From: Mucor racemosus
Lineage: Eukaryota > Mucoromycota > Mucoromycetes > Mucorales > Mucoraceae
Assembly (NCBI GenBank): GCA_027405735.1
Contig: JAPEHQ010000002.1
Coordinates: 434,001 to 498,000, forward strand
Length of the DNA: 64,000 bases
Direction: 5' to 3'
Below, piece after piece: positions 22,893-34,826 of this stretch. Under the pieces are notes generated by a model. That model made no database searches, was not told the origin of the DNA, and saw only the letters and a list, made by a program, of their open reading frames with translations. Numbering within the stretch: the stretch's first letter is position 1; each line of letters opens with the position of its first letter. Position numbers and translations under genes: made by a program.

Positions 22893-24420
22893 ACCTACCA
22901 TTGCAATGGGACCACATTTGAATTTATATTCATCGAGAACGGATGTATTTACTTCCCTTGGTGTTAATATCAGAATGACCCATGAAAGCTCAAATTTGGA
23001 ACATTTATTTACAAAATATAGTACTATATTTTCGTAAAATTAAGGCTTACTTGGGTCCATATTCATAGGGAGTGAATTTTACATTGGCTTCAATAAAATT
23101 ACAAAATTCGCCGAGATAGGGTTTATGTAGTCAGTTTCTTTATGGTTGTAAAAAGTAGGTTTCCGATGGTTTTCAGATGGTTTTCGAATATTTTCGCTCA
23201 ATATTGAGTCGGATTACGTCAAACCTTCAAATAAAATGTACCTCCTCTTTATATTCCATTCATATCTGCCCAAAAATCGAAGAGTTAATACCAGAATATA
23301 ACTGCACTGGCTTAACATTGACCTCGCATTTACCTAATAAAATTAATTGTAAAAAACTGAGCACCAAAATTGAGAGGTTAATTTTTTGTATTCACAAAGT
23401 AGATCCAATTAAAAGCTATTCTGCATTTTTGTTTCAGAAAATAATATTGATTTTTCATCGAGAAAATCAAAATAATAGTTCATATTATTGCTTAGAACCA
23501 TCATAACTGGGTTCCAAAATCGATTTGTGAAATCGACCAGAAAATGATCAAATAAACAAAATCCTTTAATAGCTCATAAACTGCAAATTACGTCGACCTA
23601 GCAAATTAATTCTTTTTTGTACGGTTTTGAATTCTGCATCCATCGAAATAAAATTTAAATAAATGTTTTATAATAAATTTTGCGTAAAAAGCGATTGTAA
23701 TTTTGGAGGTTTTTTCAAGCTACACGTCATTTTTTATAAGTATACTTCAACTAAAAGTAATTAGAATGATGCGTAGCAAAATTACCTATTGACTGAGCTA
23801 TTGCTGAACCTTTCAACTGCATTTTTCGTCGAGAAAACAAGATTTTTGTTAAAAACATTTTAAATTCAGAATTTGGGATGAGGGTACACAAGGAGAAATT
23901 GAAGCTAGAAGCAAAGGTATCTATTTGCATACATTTTTGAGGATATCTCCACGAAAAATCAATATTTTTAAAAAATCTAAATTGGGTTTGAGAGAGCTCC
24001 ACGAGCTTGATGACATGAATGTAAAAAAACTGCTGCTCAATTTAATGAATACTTTGTAATCTACTGTAAAAATGCTAAAAAAATAAAAAAATAAAAGTGT
24101 TCAAAACTTTTTCATACTTACATATGTTATAGAGCACTTTAAAGCAAGTACGTTTTATTATTAAAAAGCGTTAGTATAGCTTAATTTTTTATAGAGATAT
24201 AAAGGCCTAAAGTTTTTGATTTTTAGCAGTAAAATACGCGTAAAAACCTGAAACATTAGCACTGAAAAATTAATACCACCTGCAAAAAAAAGAGTATTTC
24301 CGGATACTTATTTTTCGATTAAGTTGAACATCTCAGGTGCATTGACATATAATTTTTTCTTGGTGCTATTAAGCGAAAAAACAAAGTATATCAGGGTTGA
24401 AAAGTGATATTTACTTGAAA
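22893..24420 (+). repeat. composite repeat E/G, copy 2
   Basis: The second copy of the composite at 15280-17090, in the same orientation. Module E begins ACCATTGCAATGGG, and module G runs from about 23084 to 24420 with the same order of words (CGAGATAGGG, CCACGAAAAATCAATATTTTT, TTTTTTCTTGGTG). The middle region between E and G is shorter than in copy 1. Divergence looks like old neutral decay. Confidence 0.7.
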
Positions 24421-24578
24421 ACTCAAGATTTAGAATAAATATTGTAGCAAGAAAAATGTATAATTTAATAAAGAAACTTGTTAAATTAAATCACACACAA
24501 AAACTGAAGAGAATATTTATTTAATATCAATAATTTGTCCTATCTATATACAAATTCTATATTATATTTATCCGTTAG

Positions 24579-24970
24579 TGATATATCAGAAGCTTACCCA
24601 GATGTAGAAATCCAGGAACAACTATTGAAATCCAACATGGCATGACATTTAATAACTCATACTAAATGTCATACATAACCACTAGCATTAACAGCGACTA
24701 ATCGGGAACATTCAGGAACACTTGGCAACAATAAAACATAAGAAACCCTACATCTTATCCAAACGATACAATTACAGATTTCTAATTCCACAAATTCCAT
24801 TGTATATGATTTGTTCCCAAATCATATCCAGTACCTCAATACCTGGCAATTTATTAATAGTGTTAATAATCATATAACCATCTCAAAACATATAAATATG
24901 AAGCATCAATGAATTAATAAAATGTATCTTTTAGTAGAGTATTTTTATATTGGTATCTTTTGATATAACA
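24579..24970 (-). mobile_element. solo LTR, family D, copy 1 (392 bp)
   Basis: Runs from TGATATATCAG to TTGATATAACA, in minus orientation relative to copy 3. It is flanked by the perfect 5-bp duplication GTTAG (24574-24578 and 24971-24975). Homologous to 32384-32774 and, inverted, to 59440-59834. The TG...CA ends and the 5-bp duplication identify a solo LTR. Confidence 0.88.
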
Positions 24971-25911
24971 GTTAGATCAGTATTGGATCGATTATATCTT
25001 TCTGACATCCCATGTCTGATCAATCTGAGAGCTTATGGATACATACAATCTTATTCATAGAAAGAATAATAATAAAGACTAGTAACAACATTTATCATGG
25101 AGAACGTAGGCTTTATTATCAGAAAAACTAACGGTAAAAGAAAGAACCAAGAGCTTCTAGGTCTTGGTTTAAAAGACTATTTATAAGAATTACATTACAA
25201 TATGAGTTAGAAATGGAATTGGCTTCGAAATTGGCTGTTTAATATCCTCGAAAACCGACACAATCTATTTACATTAGTAACACAGCACATTTAAGTTGAG
25301 CTTATTTTATATAGTTAAATCCAACAAGTGGGTATGTCTCACATATCCCGCTTCCCGGATCTTGCTTTAGAACAATAAGAACAATCGAGGATGTTATCAT
25401 AGATCAATTAGCTGACTTATTGACAATAAGGATTACAAATCAAAAGGTTCATTATCTTACAATTAACCGGTGGATGCAACATCAATACATCTTGTTACAA
25501 TCTATTGACTACGACATGTATTGAAGTTCAAAGTCTTGATATCGGATATAAGAAACTCCTAGTGTACTAAGTTTAATCCAGTGATTACCAAGAACGCGTG
25601 GGCCTCAATTATCACACCATATTATTCCATCCCAGCGGTTAATACAACGGTTAAATTATGGTTGATCCATTTCAATCCATAGATTACTATCAAACCGATC
25701 TAATGGTTCAATAGTGCCTTAAATTACATCTCAGGATCTCAATGTCAGATCAATATAAAAGATCATACTTTTATATCTAAATAAACGATATCTTGTATGT
25801 TTTTATTATACAGTTGAAGAACTGATTCATTACGCATTCTCTTTTAATTGTATTCTCTTTTAAGTATTATTCTTGAAACCTGAGAATATACGACATACCT
25901 TATCAAACGGT
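24971..25911 (-). repeat. repeat K, copy 1
   Basis: Homologous to 32775-33548, and its right half to 29346-29835 in the opposite orientation. Its right end (CGACA, at about 25900) is where it departs from the R1 copies at 31280 and 57920. It lacks a stretch of about 83 bp that both other copies carry (present at 33207-33290), so this copy has a deletion. It contains a solo LTR at 25026-25260. The class is uncertain; it may be part of an LTR retrotransposon. Confidence 0.6.
25026..25260. mobile_element. solo LTR with CAATC duplication (235 bp)
   Basis: Begins TGAGAGCTTATGG, ends AAAACCGACA and is flanked by CAATC on both sides (25021-25025, 25261-25265). The duplicate sequence at 32825-32835 has the uninterrupted site GATCAATCTATTTA, so the insertion happened after the K repeats duplicated. 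It differs in sequence from the H and D families. Confidence 0.88.
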
Positions 25912-27528
25912 GAATATATCCTTGTTGGAATATGAAAACAAAAAGACAGAAACAACGCACGTAGAAAAGGATTTTCAAGGATTTACATTATCTAGCGCAA
26001 TTAAAACCCTGTTAAATCGCTCATTCTGACCAATGTAAAAGTAGCATTACAGCGTATGAACAACCATAAACTAAATAAAGTAGGTAGTAAGCGTTATCAT
26101 AGAAACATACATTTTTCTACCAGAAAAACCGTCTGTCATATTATAGATTCGTTAAAACATTGCAAAAGCGAGCTCACAGAGCGGCGTCGTAATTGAGCAT
26201 TACAGCAAGGTCGAACGGCTAAGTCTCTTAGACCTTAGACTATGGTATATATCTAAATTTTAAATAAAAAAGCGTTTTTTTTCAATTTTTCTTATACTTA
26301 ACCATGTATGGTCTGAAAATTCAGTTTTTGTAGCGGACATTTTCCGGGACTCTTTTTATCCTTACTAACACTCATGATTTTGATCAAAAAACAGAAAAAC
26401 CAATTTTTGATACCAAAATCAACATTTAAATATACTACATTGTGAGAGAAACTTGTAGCCATAACTAATACACATTTTATAAAAGCTTAATATCAAATGT
26501 TAAGTAATGAAACTTTGTACTTTTGGCCCAAAAACGGATTTTTGGTTAAAGGATTTTCATGTAATATTTTGCAATAAAAATGTTTGTTATTTTTTATTGA
26601 GCAAATAGAGCGCTAAATTTTTTATATGTGTATATTTTTTGTTTTTATAATTGGTAGTATAATTAACTCTAGATTTGCAAAATCAGAAAAAAAAAATTAA
26701 AAAATGTCAAAATTGATGATCTGGACAAAAATAATTTTCTAAATTAATATTCCGCTTATAAGCTTTGTAAGTCTTAAAAATAAGAGATTTTATAATACTT
26801 GAGAACTTTTTCAAGGATTTACGATGCTGTACCCACTTGATTCAAGCTTATTACTGTAAATATTTATACATGTTAATATTGTGTGGTAGCTTATGTGATG
26901 ATGATATAGTCTTACTTTATAATTACTGCGCTAAAGGTGATTTACATTGAGCTTTAGTCTTATTTCTTCAATATCATAAAAATGAACATGGCCATCATTG
27001 GAACCTATTACTACCGCCTTTTTACCCTCTTTGCCCCAAGCTAATTTATTCGATGGTTTTACCAGAACCAACCTAAGTACTTACAAATGGTTCCTCGGTA
27101 TTTACATTCGAATTCCATAAATTAAATTGACTGGTTCCATTTACAGTTAGTATCATACGTATCATTAGCCCGCCTTATGATAAATGTCAATCTAAAATCA
27201 GAAACATCCCATTGTCATTGTTATAAGCTATGAAAAGCTTGATTTTTAATAATATAGCAATTAAATAAAAACCAAGATGATACTAATAGTATATGTTGAG
27301 TGTTTAGCATCTAAGTAGGTTTGATGAAGTATGCATTTAAATTCTTTTGAAAACCCTGAGGCAAACACAGCATCTTGGTCCTGTAATTTCTATCCATCAA
27401 AATGTTGCGATTTCAACTACACGATAAATGCACCTTTCATCAATCTTGACATCGATATAAATTGGGTATCAGTTTTTTAGCATTGTATTTTCTCTGATTC
27501 ATTAATATCCGGTCATATTGAACGATAG
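25912..27528 (-). repeat. repeat R1, copy b
   Basis: R1 in reverse orientation: a B segment (about 25912-26240, holding the CTTAGCCGTTCGATC-type block), the core (26240-26960), then the dynein-derived part and its flank up to 27528. It matches 1738-3362 inverted over the core and flank. It shows the empty site for solo LTR H copy 2 near 27260 and for the LTR at 33613 (site near 25968). Confidence 0.8.
26964..27165 (-). pseudogene. captured dynein intermediate-chain exon
   Basis: Minus strand reads NGTSQFNLWN, NTEEPFVST, then a stop, VGSGK, and later NKLAWGKEGKK and IGSNDGHVHFYDIEE. This is the last WD40 blade of cytoplasmic dynein intermediate chain, as in the copy at 2425-2637, with different lesions (frameshift near 27050; the splice donor GT is AT here). 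The different damage in each copy shows that amplification preceded decay. Confidence 0.75.
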
Positions 27529-29119
27529 TGAATTAAACTACAATTTACTATTATACTGTTGGTTGTTTTTTGTTATTGTTACTTTAAAAACTTGATCCTA
27601 TTATTATTATTACCTTTGATCATAGTCGTCAAACTAATTGGTACAGCATATCATGTTACCATTTCCCATTGGTAGAATTTATACAATAATTGATATTTGC
27701 ATTTAACACTGGTGAATTGGAAAGTTGGTTGTTACTACGTCAGGAGACTATATCAATTTCAAAGCTAAAATACGTACTAAATGATTTAATAAAAATAAAG
27801 GAAAACTGTTATAAAATGAAAGAGTACATTAAAACTAAAGAACTTTATTATAAGATCGAAACATCTTCTTTTATATTCACATTCTCTAATTATATGACTA
27901 ATCTCAAATGAGTCTATGTATATATATATATATACTGTATATATATATCCAATCAAGTATAGGTGACACACACTAGTTCCACATTCCTGTATAAACTGAG
28001 CTTTATAACATAATACACACCAATGTAGAACTTAACATATCAAACTGTGTCGTAATTTTAACCAATGAATGCACCCAGATCTGTGGATGCAACATTGGTG
28101 TCTGTTTTTAGTTTGATCAATAATGGTTAATTTGATTTTCCACTATAATTATACAGTAGGTGTTTATACTTCTAAAAACTGAATTCTCAACTGCAACTGC
28201 ATCTGTTGAATATCACTTGCGTTTCTATGCGTTGTAGCTGATGTTATAATAACTCCCATTTTAGTAAAGAAGATTCCTTTACATTCATCCATATTCAATT
28301 TTTCTGTTATACAGCTTGATATTATTAGTGTACTAACGTTGAGTTTTGTTTATATCTCCATCAAAAATACGCATTTTCTAGACGAAATCGGCTACCAATT
28401 TCTGGAAAGCTTTATTATTATTTCCAAAAAGAAAAGATACACCTTAATTTGCAGCATTTCCCAGAACAGTGAAACACTGTAACTAATTTTTACTGAACAC
28501 GCAGGAAATACGCATGGTAAAACGAACATGTTACCTTACAGCGGAATACGGTGTAGTAATACGCTCGTATTACAATGGTAAAACTCGCATTTTGCATGCA
28601 TACTCCAACGTTTTATTTCAGATTCTTCTATACTTTCTATGGGCTCTCTATTTTCCTCAATCCTTTTTTATTTGCTTATTTGGAAAATATTACCATTATA
28701 TTACAATCTTCTCAAATTTTTTTTATTGCTTACATAATTTTCTCTACACTAAAAAAAATATGGACGTATTACCTGCAGGGAAAACGAGGTAATACGGACT
28801 TTAATTGCAGTGAAAAACTGACAAATACATCATGTTTACAAGTATGGGAGTAAAAATTGGAGACCAAAGGAGAGTGACAAGCTTAACGGGTACCGCATGC
28901 GCTACAAATTGAGTGCGACGAATATATTCGTGAATTCAAACCCGCCAAAGGGAAAACCCATTGATATTAGGATATGAATTTCGAAAGAGAACCTTAGATA
29001 ATTTTGCTTCTCATCGAATATAATCCTCCTTTTTTTTTCTTAGTAAGTTTTGAATAAGTCTAGCAATTGTTTTCCTTTTTTATTAATGCATATGATATGC
29101 ATACTAGTAAATTTGGCTG
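27529..29119. other. no gene recognised; hairpin-bounded segment inside
   Basis: AT-rich, with overlapping open frames at 28514-28853 that are hydrophobic but unrelated to any family recognised. The segment 28556-28796 is bracketed by two inverted repeats of the same word: GTAATACG/CGTATTAC (28556-28573) and CGTATTACC/GGTAATACG (28765-28796). An AT dinucleotide run lies near 27917-27950. Confidence 0.5.
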
Positions 29120-29345
29120 GCAAAACCCGGCTCGACACCAAAACTACCAGCATCCAAGGGTCATTGTACGTTGAGCCAGTTTGAGCAACAAGTTGGTTAC
29201 CTGCTACTTACACCTACTAAGATCAGCAAGCCCATCAGTTCTTCTCAACGAATATGAATACAAATAACCTCCCGTTACAATGACAAGTACTACTAGTGCT
29301 GATCCGCAGAATTGCAAAAGGTTTAGCCTTGTCGTATATTTTCAA
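29120..29345 (+). repeat. repeat E/F junction, copy
   Basis: Matches 60420-60620 in the same orientation (GGGTCATTGT, TTACACCTACTAA, then TGACAAGTACTACTAGTG-like blocks) and module E of the E/G repeats in inverted orientation. It is truncated at the right where K begins. Confidence 0.55.
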
Positions 29346-29835
29346 GCTTGATGAATAATACTTAAAAAAGAATACAATTAAAAGAGAATGAGTAATGAAT
29401 CAGTTCTTCAACTGTATAATAAAAACAAGGCATCGTTTATTTATATATAAAAGTACAGCATTTTTTTATATTGATTTGACATTGAGATCCTGAGTTGTAA
29501 TTTAAGGCACTATTGAACCATTAAATCTGTTTGATAGTAATCTATGGATTGAAATGGATCAATCATAATTTAACCGTTCTTGCAAAGCTTGTGAGTTGCC
29601 TTGTTTCAATGCTGCGCTAAATGTGCTTGTTGGACGTTGATTTGATAGCTACTTGATTGATTAACCGCTGGGATGAAATAATATGGTGGCGTAATTGAGG
29701 CCCAAGCGTCCTTGCGGGTAATTACTAGATTAAACTTATTACGCTAGGAATTTCTTATATCCGATATGAAAACTTTCAACTTCAAAAATACATGTTGTAG
29801 TCAATAGATTGTAACAAGATGTATTGATACTGTAA
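29346..29835 (+). repeat. repeat K, copy 3 (inverted, partial)
   Basis: Inverted copy of 25460-25900 and 33060-33540, beginning TCGTATATTTTC and ending near AGATGTATTGAT. It includes the roughly 83-bp segment missing from copy 1, so that segment is ancestral. Confidence 0.65.
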
Positions 29836-30239
29836 AAGATGATAACATATGATACTTGATGGCATCACACAACATAGTATATGATTCATATTTTTTCCAA
29901 TGGTCACTCTTCCAAAAAAAAGCCGAACAATCTCCGGAAGAAGCGGCCATCTAATGATATTTCCAAGCTTTAAATCTCTAGAAAAATTACCGGACAGCCC
30001 GGACGCGGTTGCTTAAATATTCCAAGCAGCTATAAGATGCAGGTATCAAAATTTCATACAAAAATTAAGATTTGACTGTATTGTTATTAATTATTCAATG
30101 CCTTATTTTAAGTAAGCATAAATACAACCTACAACATTATTAGTCTAATAACGGATTTAAGTTGAAACGAATAAGATGATACAACCGGATTCAAAAAACA
30201 TCCATAAAATCACAAATTTAAAGGACTTATATATAAACG
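29836..30239. other. no gene recognised
   Basis: AT-rich DNA between repeats K and R1c. No frame and no match to the other repeats was noticed. Confidence 0.5.
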
Positions 30240-32383
30240 CACTATGGCCGACCTGTGCTGCACATTATGGCCTGATGAGTTGTTGCGCACACTGAATAAT
30301 GGGTAAAAGGAAAACAAGATGCACCTGGGGACAACAAAAGAAACTGCACACGAGCATAACGAACAGCCTGTATGATGCACAGAATTATAGATTCTGTCCA
30401 TGTACATGACATCAATCTCATGTGATGCATAACAATAGAATTTCCCATAAGCATATCATTATTGATCCCTATTTGTGCATAATAATAAAATCTGACCATG
30501 AGCATAATGAGCTAATAGTATGGGCACAAATTGGTTTGTACATGAGCATTGTGCTGTTCTCAAAATTCCATTGCATATTTTACTGGAATGGGTTTTTAAA
30601 TTATATTTTCCTTTATTAATATAGATTATATTGACAATAATACCATTCAATACGTTGTTGATATAGTAGATCAATACTGCAAGAGCCAATATATTTACGA
30701 TTATCATCATTTGTAAATGCGTTTATACTGTAGCTATAATGTTTACAGCAACAATGTTCTTTGCTCGAGCATAAACTTAAATACCACTGACTGCTTAAAT
30801 TTGTATACAAGCCAAATCTAAGATTATAGATGTTACTTTATCACATATAAAATTTAAACAAATTAACCTTCTTTAAACTTACTATTTTAGATTACGATTG
30901 TCAGCTGTAAAAAGATTTGTTTTTAAGCGTAGCTACGATCAAAACTATGATTATTATACAAGACATTAGATTAATCTTTTTTTATTTTTGTTTCTGTATC
31001 ATTTAAAATTTTATCACTTTTCTGGAACATTTCGTGAGTTTGTAGCCGGTTCTAGCTTTTCATTGAGTAGATATTATAAATATGATTGCCTTCGATTTGA
31101 ACTGGTAATTAAGAAATACGTCCAACAGTAATACAGTAGTATATAATGATATTTGATCTTAGAATGCGGTTAAATAAAAATATCAGTTTCTAATATAATG
31201 ACTGCTACCTATATTGAAAATATTAGTCCCTTATGTTAGCATGCCTATTCAGATAAAAGAAAAGAATATCAGCTTAATAGTCTGAGTATACCTTATCAAA
31301 TGGTGAATATATCCTTGGAATATGAAAACAAAAAGAGAGAAACAACACACGTAGAAAAGAATTATTTTCAAGGCTTTACATTATTTAGCGCAATCAAAAC
31401 CCAGATAAATTGCGCATTTCAGCCAACGCAAAAGCAGCATTACAGCCCATGAACCATAACCTAAGCAAAATAGGCAATATCTGTTACTATAATAGAAACA
31501 TAAAATTATCTACCTGAAAAATTGTCTGTCATATCATATATTTATTAAAAAATTGCAAAAACGAGCCCGTAGAGCGACGCCGTACTTGAGTATAGCAAGA
31601 TCGAACGGCTAAGTCTCTTATACTATGGTATATACAGCATCTAAGTTTTAAATAAAAATGCGTTTTCTTAAATTTTCTTATATTTAACCACGTATGGTCT
31701 GAAAATTCAGTTTTTGTAGCGGACATTTTCCGGGACTCTTTTTATCCTTACTAACACTCATGATTTTGATCAAAAAACAGAAAAACCAATTTTTGATACC
31801 AAAATCAACATTTAAATATACTACATTGTGAGAGAAACTTGTAGCCATAACTAATACACATTTTATAAAAGCTTAATATCAAATGTTAAGTAATGAAACT
31901 TTGCAATTTTGGCCCAAAAACGGATTTTTGGTTAAAGGATTTTCATGTAATATTTTGCAATAAAAATGTTTGTTATTTTTTATTGAGCAAATAGAGCGCT
32001 AAATTTTTTATATGTGTATATTTTTTGTTTTTATAATTGGTAGTATAATTAACTCTAGATTTGCAAAATCAGAAAAAAAAATTAAAAAATGTCAAAATTG
32101 ATGATCTGGACAAAAATAATTTTCTAAATTAATATTCCGCTTATAAGCTTTGTAAGTCTTAAAAATAAGAGATTTTATAATACTTGAGAACTTTTTCAAG
32201 GATTTACGATGCTGTACCCACTTGATTCAAGCTTATTACTGTAAATATTTATACATGTTAATATTGTGTGGTAGTTTATTTGATGATGATATAGTCTTAC
32301 TTTATAATTATTGCGCTAGAGATGATTTATATTAAGTTTTAGTCTTACCTCTCCAATATCTTAAACATAAACATAAACATGGC
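30240..32383 (-). repeat. repeat R1, copy c
   Basis: Reverse-orientation R1. It comprises a left arm (30240-31290, matching 57960-58565, 59234-59439 and 59840-60010 inverted), the B segment (31290-31640), the core (31640-32350) and about 35 bases of the dynein exon at 32350-32383. The exon is cut exactly where an LTR of family D begins. This copy lacks elements J and D that interrupt the copy at 56.7-60.0 kb, so it serves as their empty-site reference. Confidence 0.78.
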
Positions 32384-32774
32384 TGATATATCAGACGTTT
32401 ACCCAGATGTAGAAATCCAAGAACAACTATTGAAATCCAACATGAGATGACATTTAATAACTCATACTAAATGTCATACATGATTACTAGCATTAACAGC
32501 GACTATCAGGAACATTTAGGAACACTAGGCAACAATAAAACATAAGCAATCCTACATCTTATCCAAATGATATAATCACAGATTCCCAATTCCACAAATT
32601 CCATTGTATATGATTTGTTCCCAAATCATATCCAGTACCTCAATACCTGGCAATTTATTAATAGTGTTAAAAATCATATAACCATCTCAAAACATATAAA
32701 TATGAAGCATCAATGAATTAATAAAATGTATCTTTTAGCAGAGTATTTTTATATTAGTATCTTTTGATATAACA
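32384..32774 (-). mobile_element. LTR family D, copy 2, mismatched flanks
   Basis: Nearly identical to 24579-24970 (TGATATATCAG...TTGATATAACA). Its right flank GTTAGATCAG equals the right flank of copy 1, but its left flank is ATGGC from the dynein exon of R1c. With no target duplication, the simplest reading is recombination between two D LTRs: one inserted in an R1 copy and one in a K copy. Confidence 0.8.
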
Positions 32775-33548
32775 GTTAGATCAGTATTGGATCGATTATA
32801 TCTTTCTGACATCCCATGTCAGATCAATCTATTTATATTAGTAACACAGCACATTTAAGTTGAGCTTATTTTATATAGTTAAATCCAACAAGTGGGTATG
32901 TCTTACATATCCCGCTTCCCGGATCTTGCTTTAGAATAATAAGAACAATCGAGGATGTTATCATAGATCAATTAGCTGACTTATTGACAATAAGGATTAC
33001 AAATCAAAAGGTTCATTATCTTACAATTAACCGGTGGATGCAACATCAATACATCTTGTTACAATCTATTGACTACGACATGTATTGAAGTTCAAAGTCT
33101 TGATATCGGATATAAGAAACTCCTAGTGTACTAAGTTTAATCCAGTGATTACCAAGAACGCGTGGGCCTCAATTATCACACCATATTATTCCATCCCAGC
33201 GGTTAATCAATCAAGTAGCTACCAAATTAATATCCAAGTACATTTAGCGCAGCATTGAAACAAGGCAACTCACAAGCTCTGCAACAACGGTTAAATTATG
33301 GTTGATCCATTTCAATCCATAGATTACTATCAAACCGATCTAATGGTTCAATAGTGCCTTAAATTACATCTCAGGATTTCAATGTCAGATCAATATAAAA
33401 GATCATACTTTTATATCTAAATAAACGATATCTTGTATGTTTTTATTATACAGTTGAAGAACTGATTCATTACGCATTCTCTTTTAATTGTATTCTCTTT
33501 TAAGTATTATTCTTGAAACCTGAGAATATACGACATACCTTATCAAAC
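32775..33548 (-). repeat. repeat K, copy 2
   Basis: Colinear with 24971-25911 but without the 235-bp LTR of that copy and with the ancestral segment of about 83 bp (33207-33290). It is very similar to copy 1, suggesting a fairly recent duplication of the whole K-R1 block. Confidence 0.7.
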
Positions 33549-34826
33549 GGTGAATATATCCTTGTTGGAATATGAAAACAAAAAGACAGAAGCAACGCAC
33601 GTAGAAAAGGATTGTAATGAGCCAAACATTTCAGTTTCATTCATGCAAAACCTTGCCTCATTCCTTATATAAATACTACAAGGAAATCATTACATGATCC
33701 CTTGTATATTTATCTGTCTTGTTACACTCCCTTTACTTATATTTATTCACTAATAAATATCTAATTTACAAATAAGAACACCAACCTTCATCAATCCAGT
33801 GATCACAAATTTATAATAGCAAAAATAATATCTATAAGCATATTATCCACCTTTGTTGTTAGTCCAAAATTATAGATCATTACAAGGATTTTCAAGGATT
33901 TACATTATCTAGTACAATTGAAACCCTGTTAAATCGCTCATTCCGACCAATGTAAAAGTAGTATTACAGCGTATGAACAACCATAAACTAAATAAAGTAG
34001 GTAGTAAGTGTTATCATAGAAACATACATTTTTCTACCAGAAAAACCGTCTGTCATATTATAGATTCGTTAACACATTGCAAAAGCGAGCTCACAGAGCG
34101 ACGCCGTAATTGAGCATTATAGCAAGATCGAACGGCTAAGTCTCTTAGACCTTAGACTATGGTATATATCTAAATTTTAAATAAAAAAGCGTTTTTTTTC
34201 AATTTTTCTTATACTTAACCATGTATGGTCTGAAAATTCAGTTTTTGTAGCGGACATTTTCCGGGACTCTTTTTATCCTTACCAACACTCATGATTTTGA
34301 TCAAAAAACAGAAAAATCAATTTTTGATACCAAAATCAACATTTAAATATACTACATTGTGAGAGAAACTTGTAGCCATAACTAATACACATTTTATAAA
34401 AGCTTAATATCAAATGTTAAGTAATGAAACTTTGCAATTTTGGCCCAAAAACGGATTTTTGGTTAAAGGATTTTCATGTAATATTTTGCAATAAAAATGT
34501 TTGTTATTTTTTATTGAGCAAATAGAGCGCTAAATTTTTTATATGTGTATATTTTTTATTTTTATAATTGGTAGTATAATTAACTCTAGATTTGCAAAAT
34601 CAGAAAAAAAAATTAAAAAATGTCAAAATTGATGATCTGGACAAGAATAATTTTCTAAATTAATATTCCGCTTATAAGCTTTGTAATACTTAAAAATAAG
34701 AGATTTCATAATACTTGAGAACTTTTTCAAGAATTTACGATGCTGTACCCACTTGATTCAAGCTTATTACTGTACCCTTTTGTACATGTTAATATTGTGT
34801 GGTAGTTTATTTGATGATAAGCAGGC
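33549..34826 (-). repeat. repeat R1, copy d
   Basis: R1 B segment and core in reverse orientation, closest to copy b (25912-26880). It carries a 272-bp solo LTR (33613-33884). The right end is truncated at GGTAGTTTATTTGATGATAA, so the dynein exon is missing. Confidence 0.78.
33613..33884. mobile_element. solo LTR with AGGAT duplication (272 bp)
   Basis: Starts TGTAATGAGCC and ends GATCATTACA, with the inverted terminal TGTAATGA/TCATTACA. It is flanked by AGGAT (33608-33612, 33885-33889). The sister copy at about 25955-25985 has the empty site GAAAAGGATTTTCAAGG. A TATATAAATACT box and AATAAATATC signals lie inside. Its sequence differs from families H and D. Confidence 0.9.

Noticed and set aside
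28514..28853. Two overlapping 92-codon frames
   Set aside because: No ATG context or family similarity and mutually overlapping; treated as non-coding.
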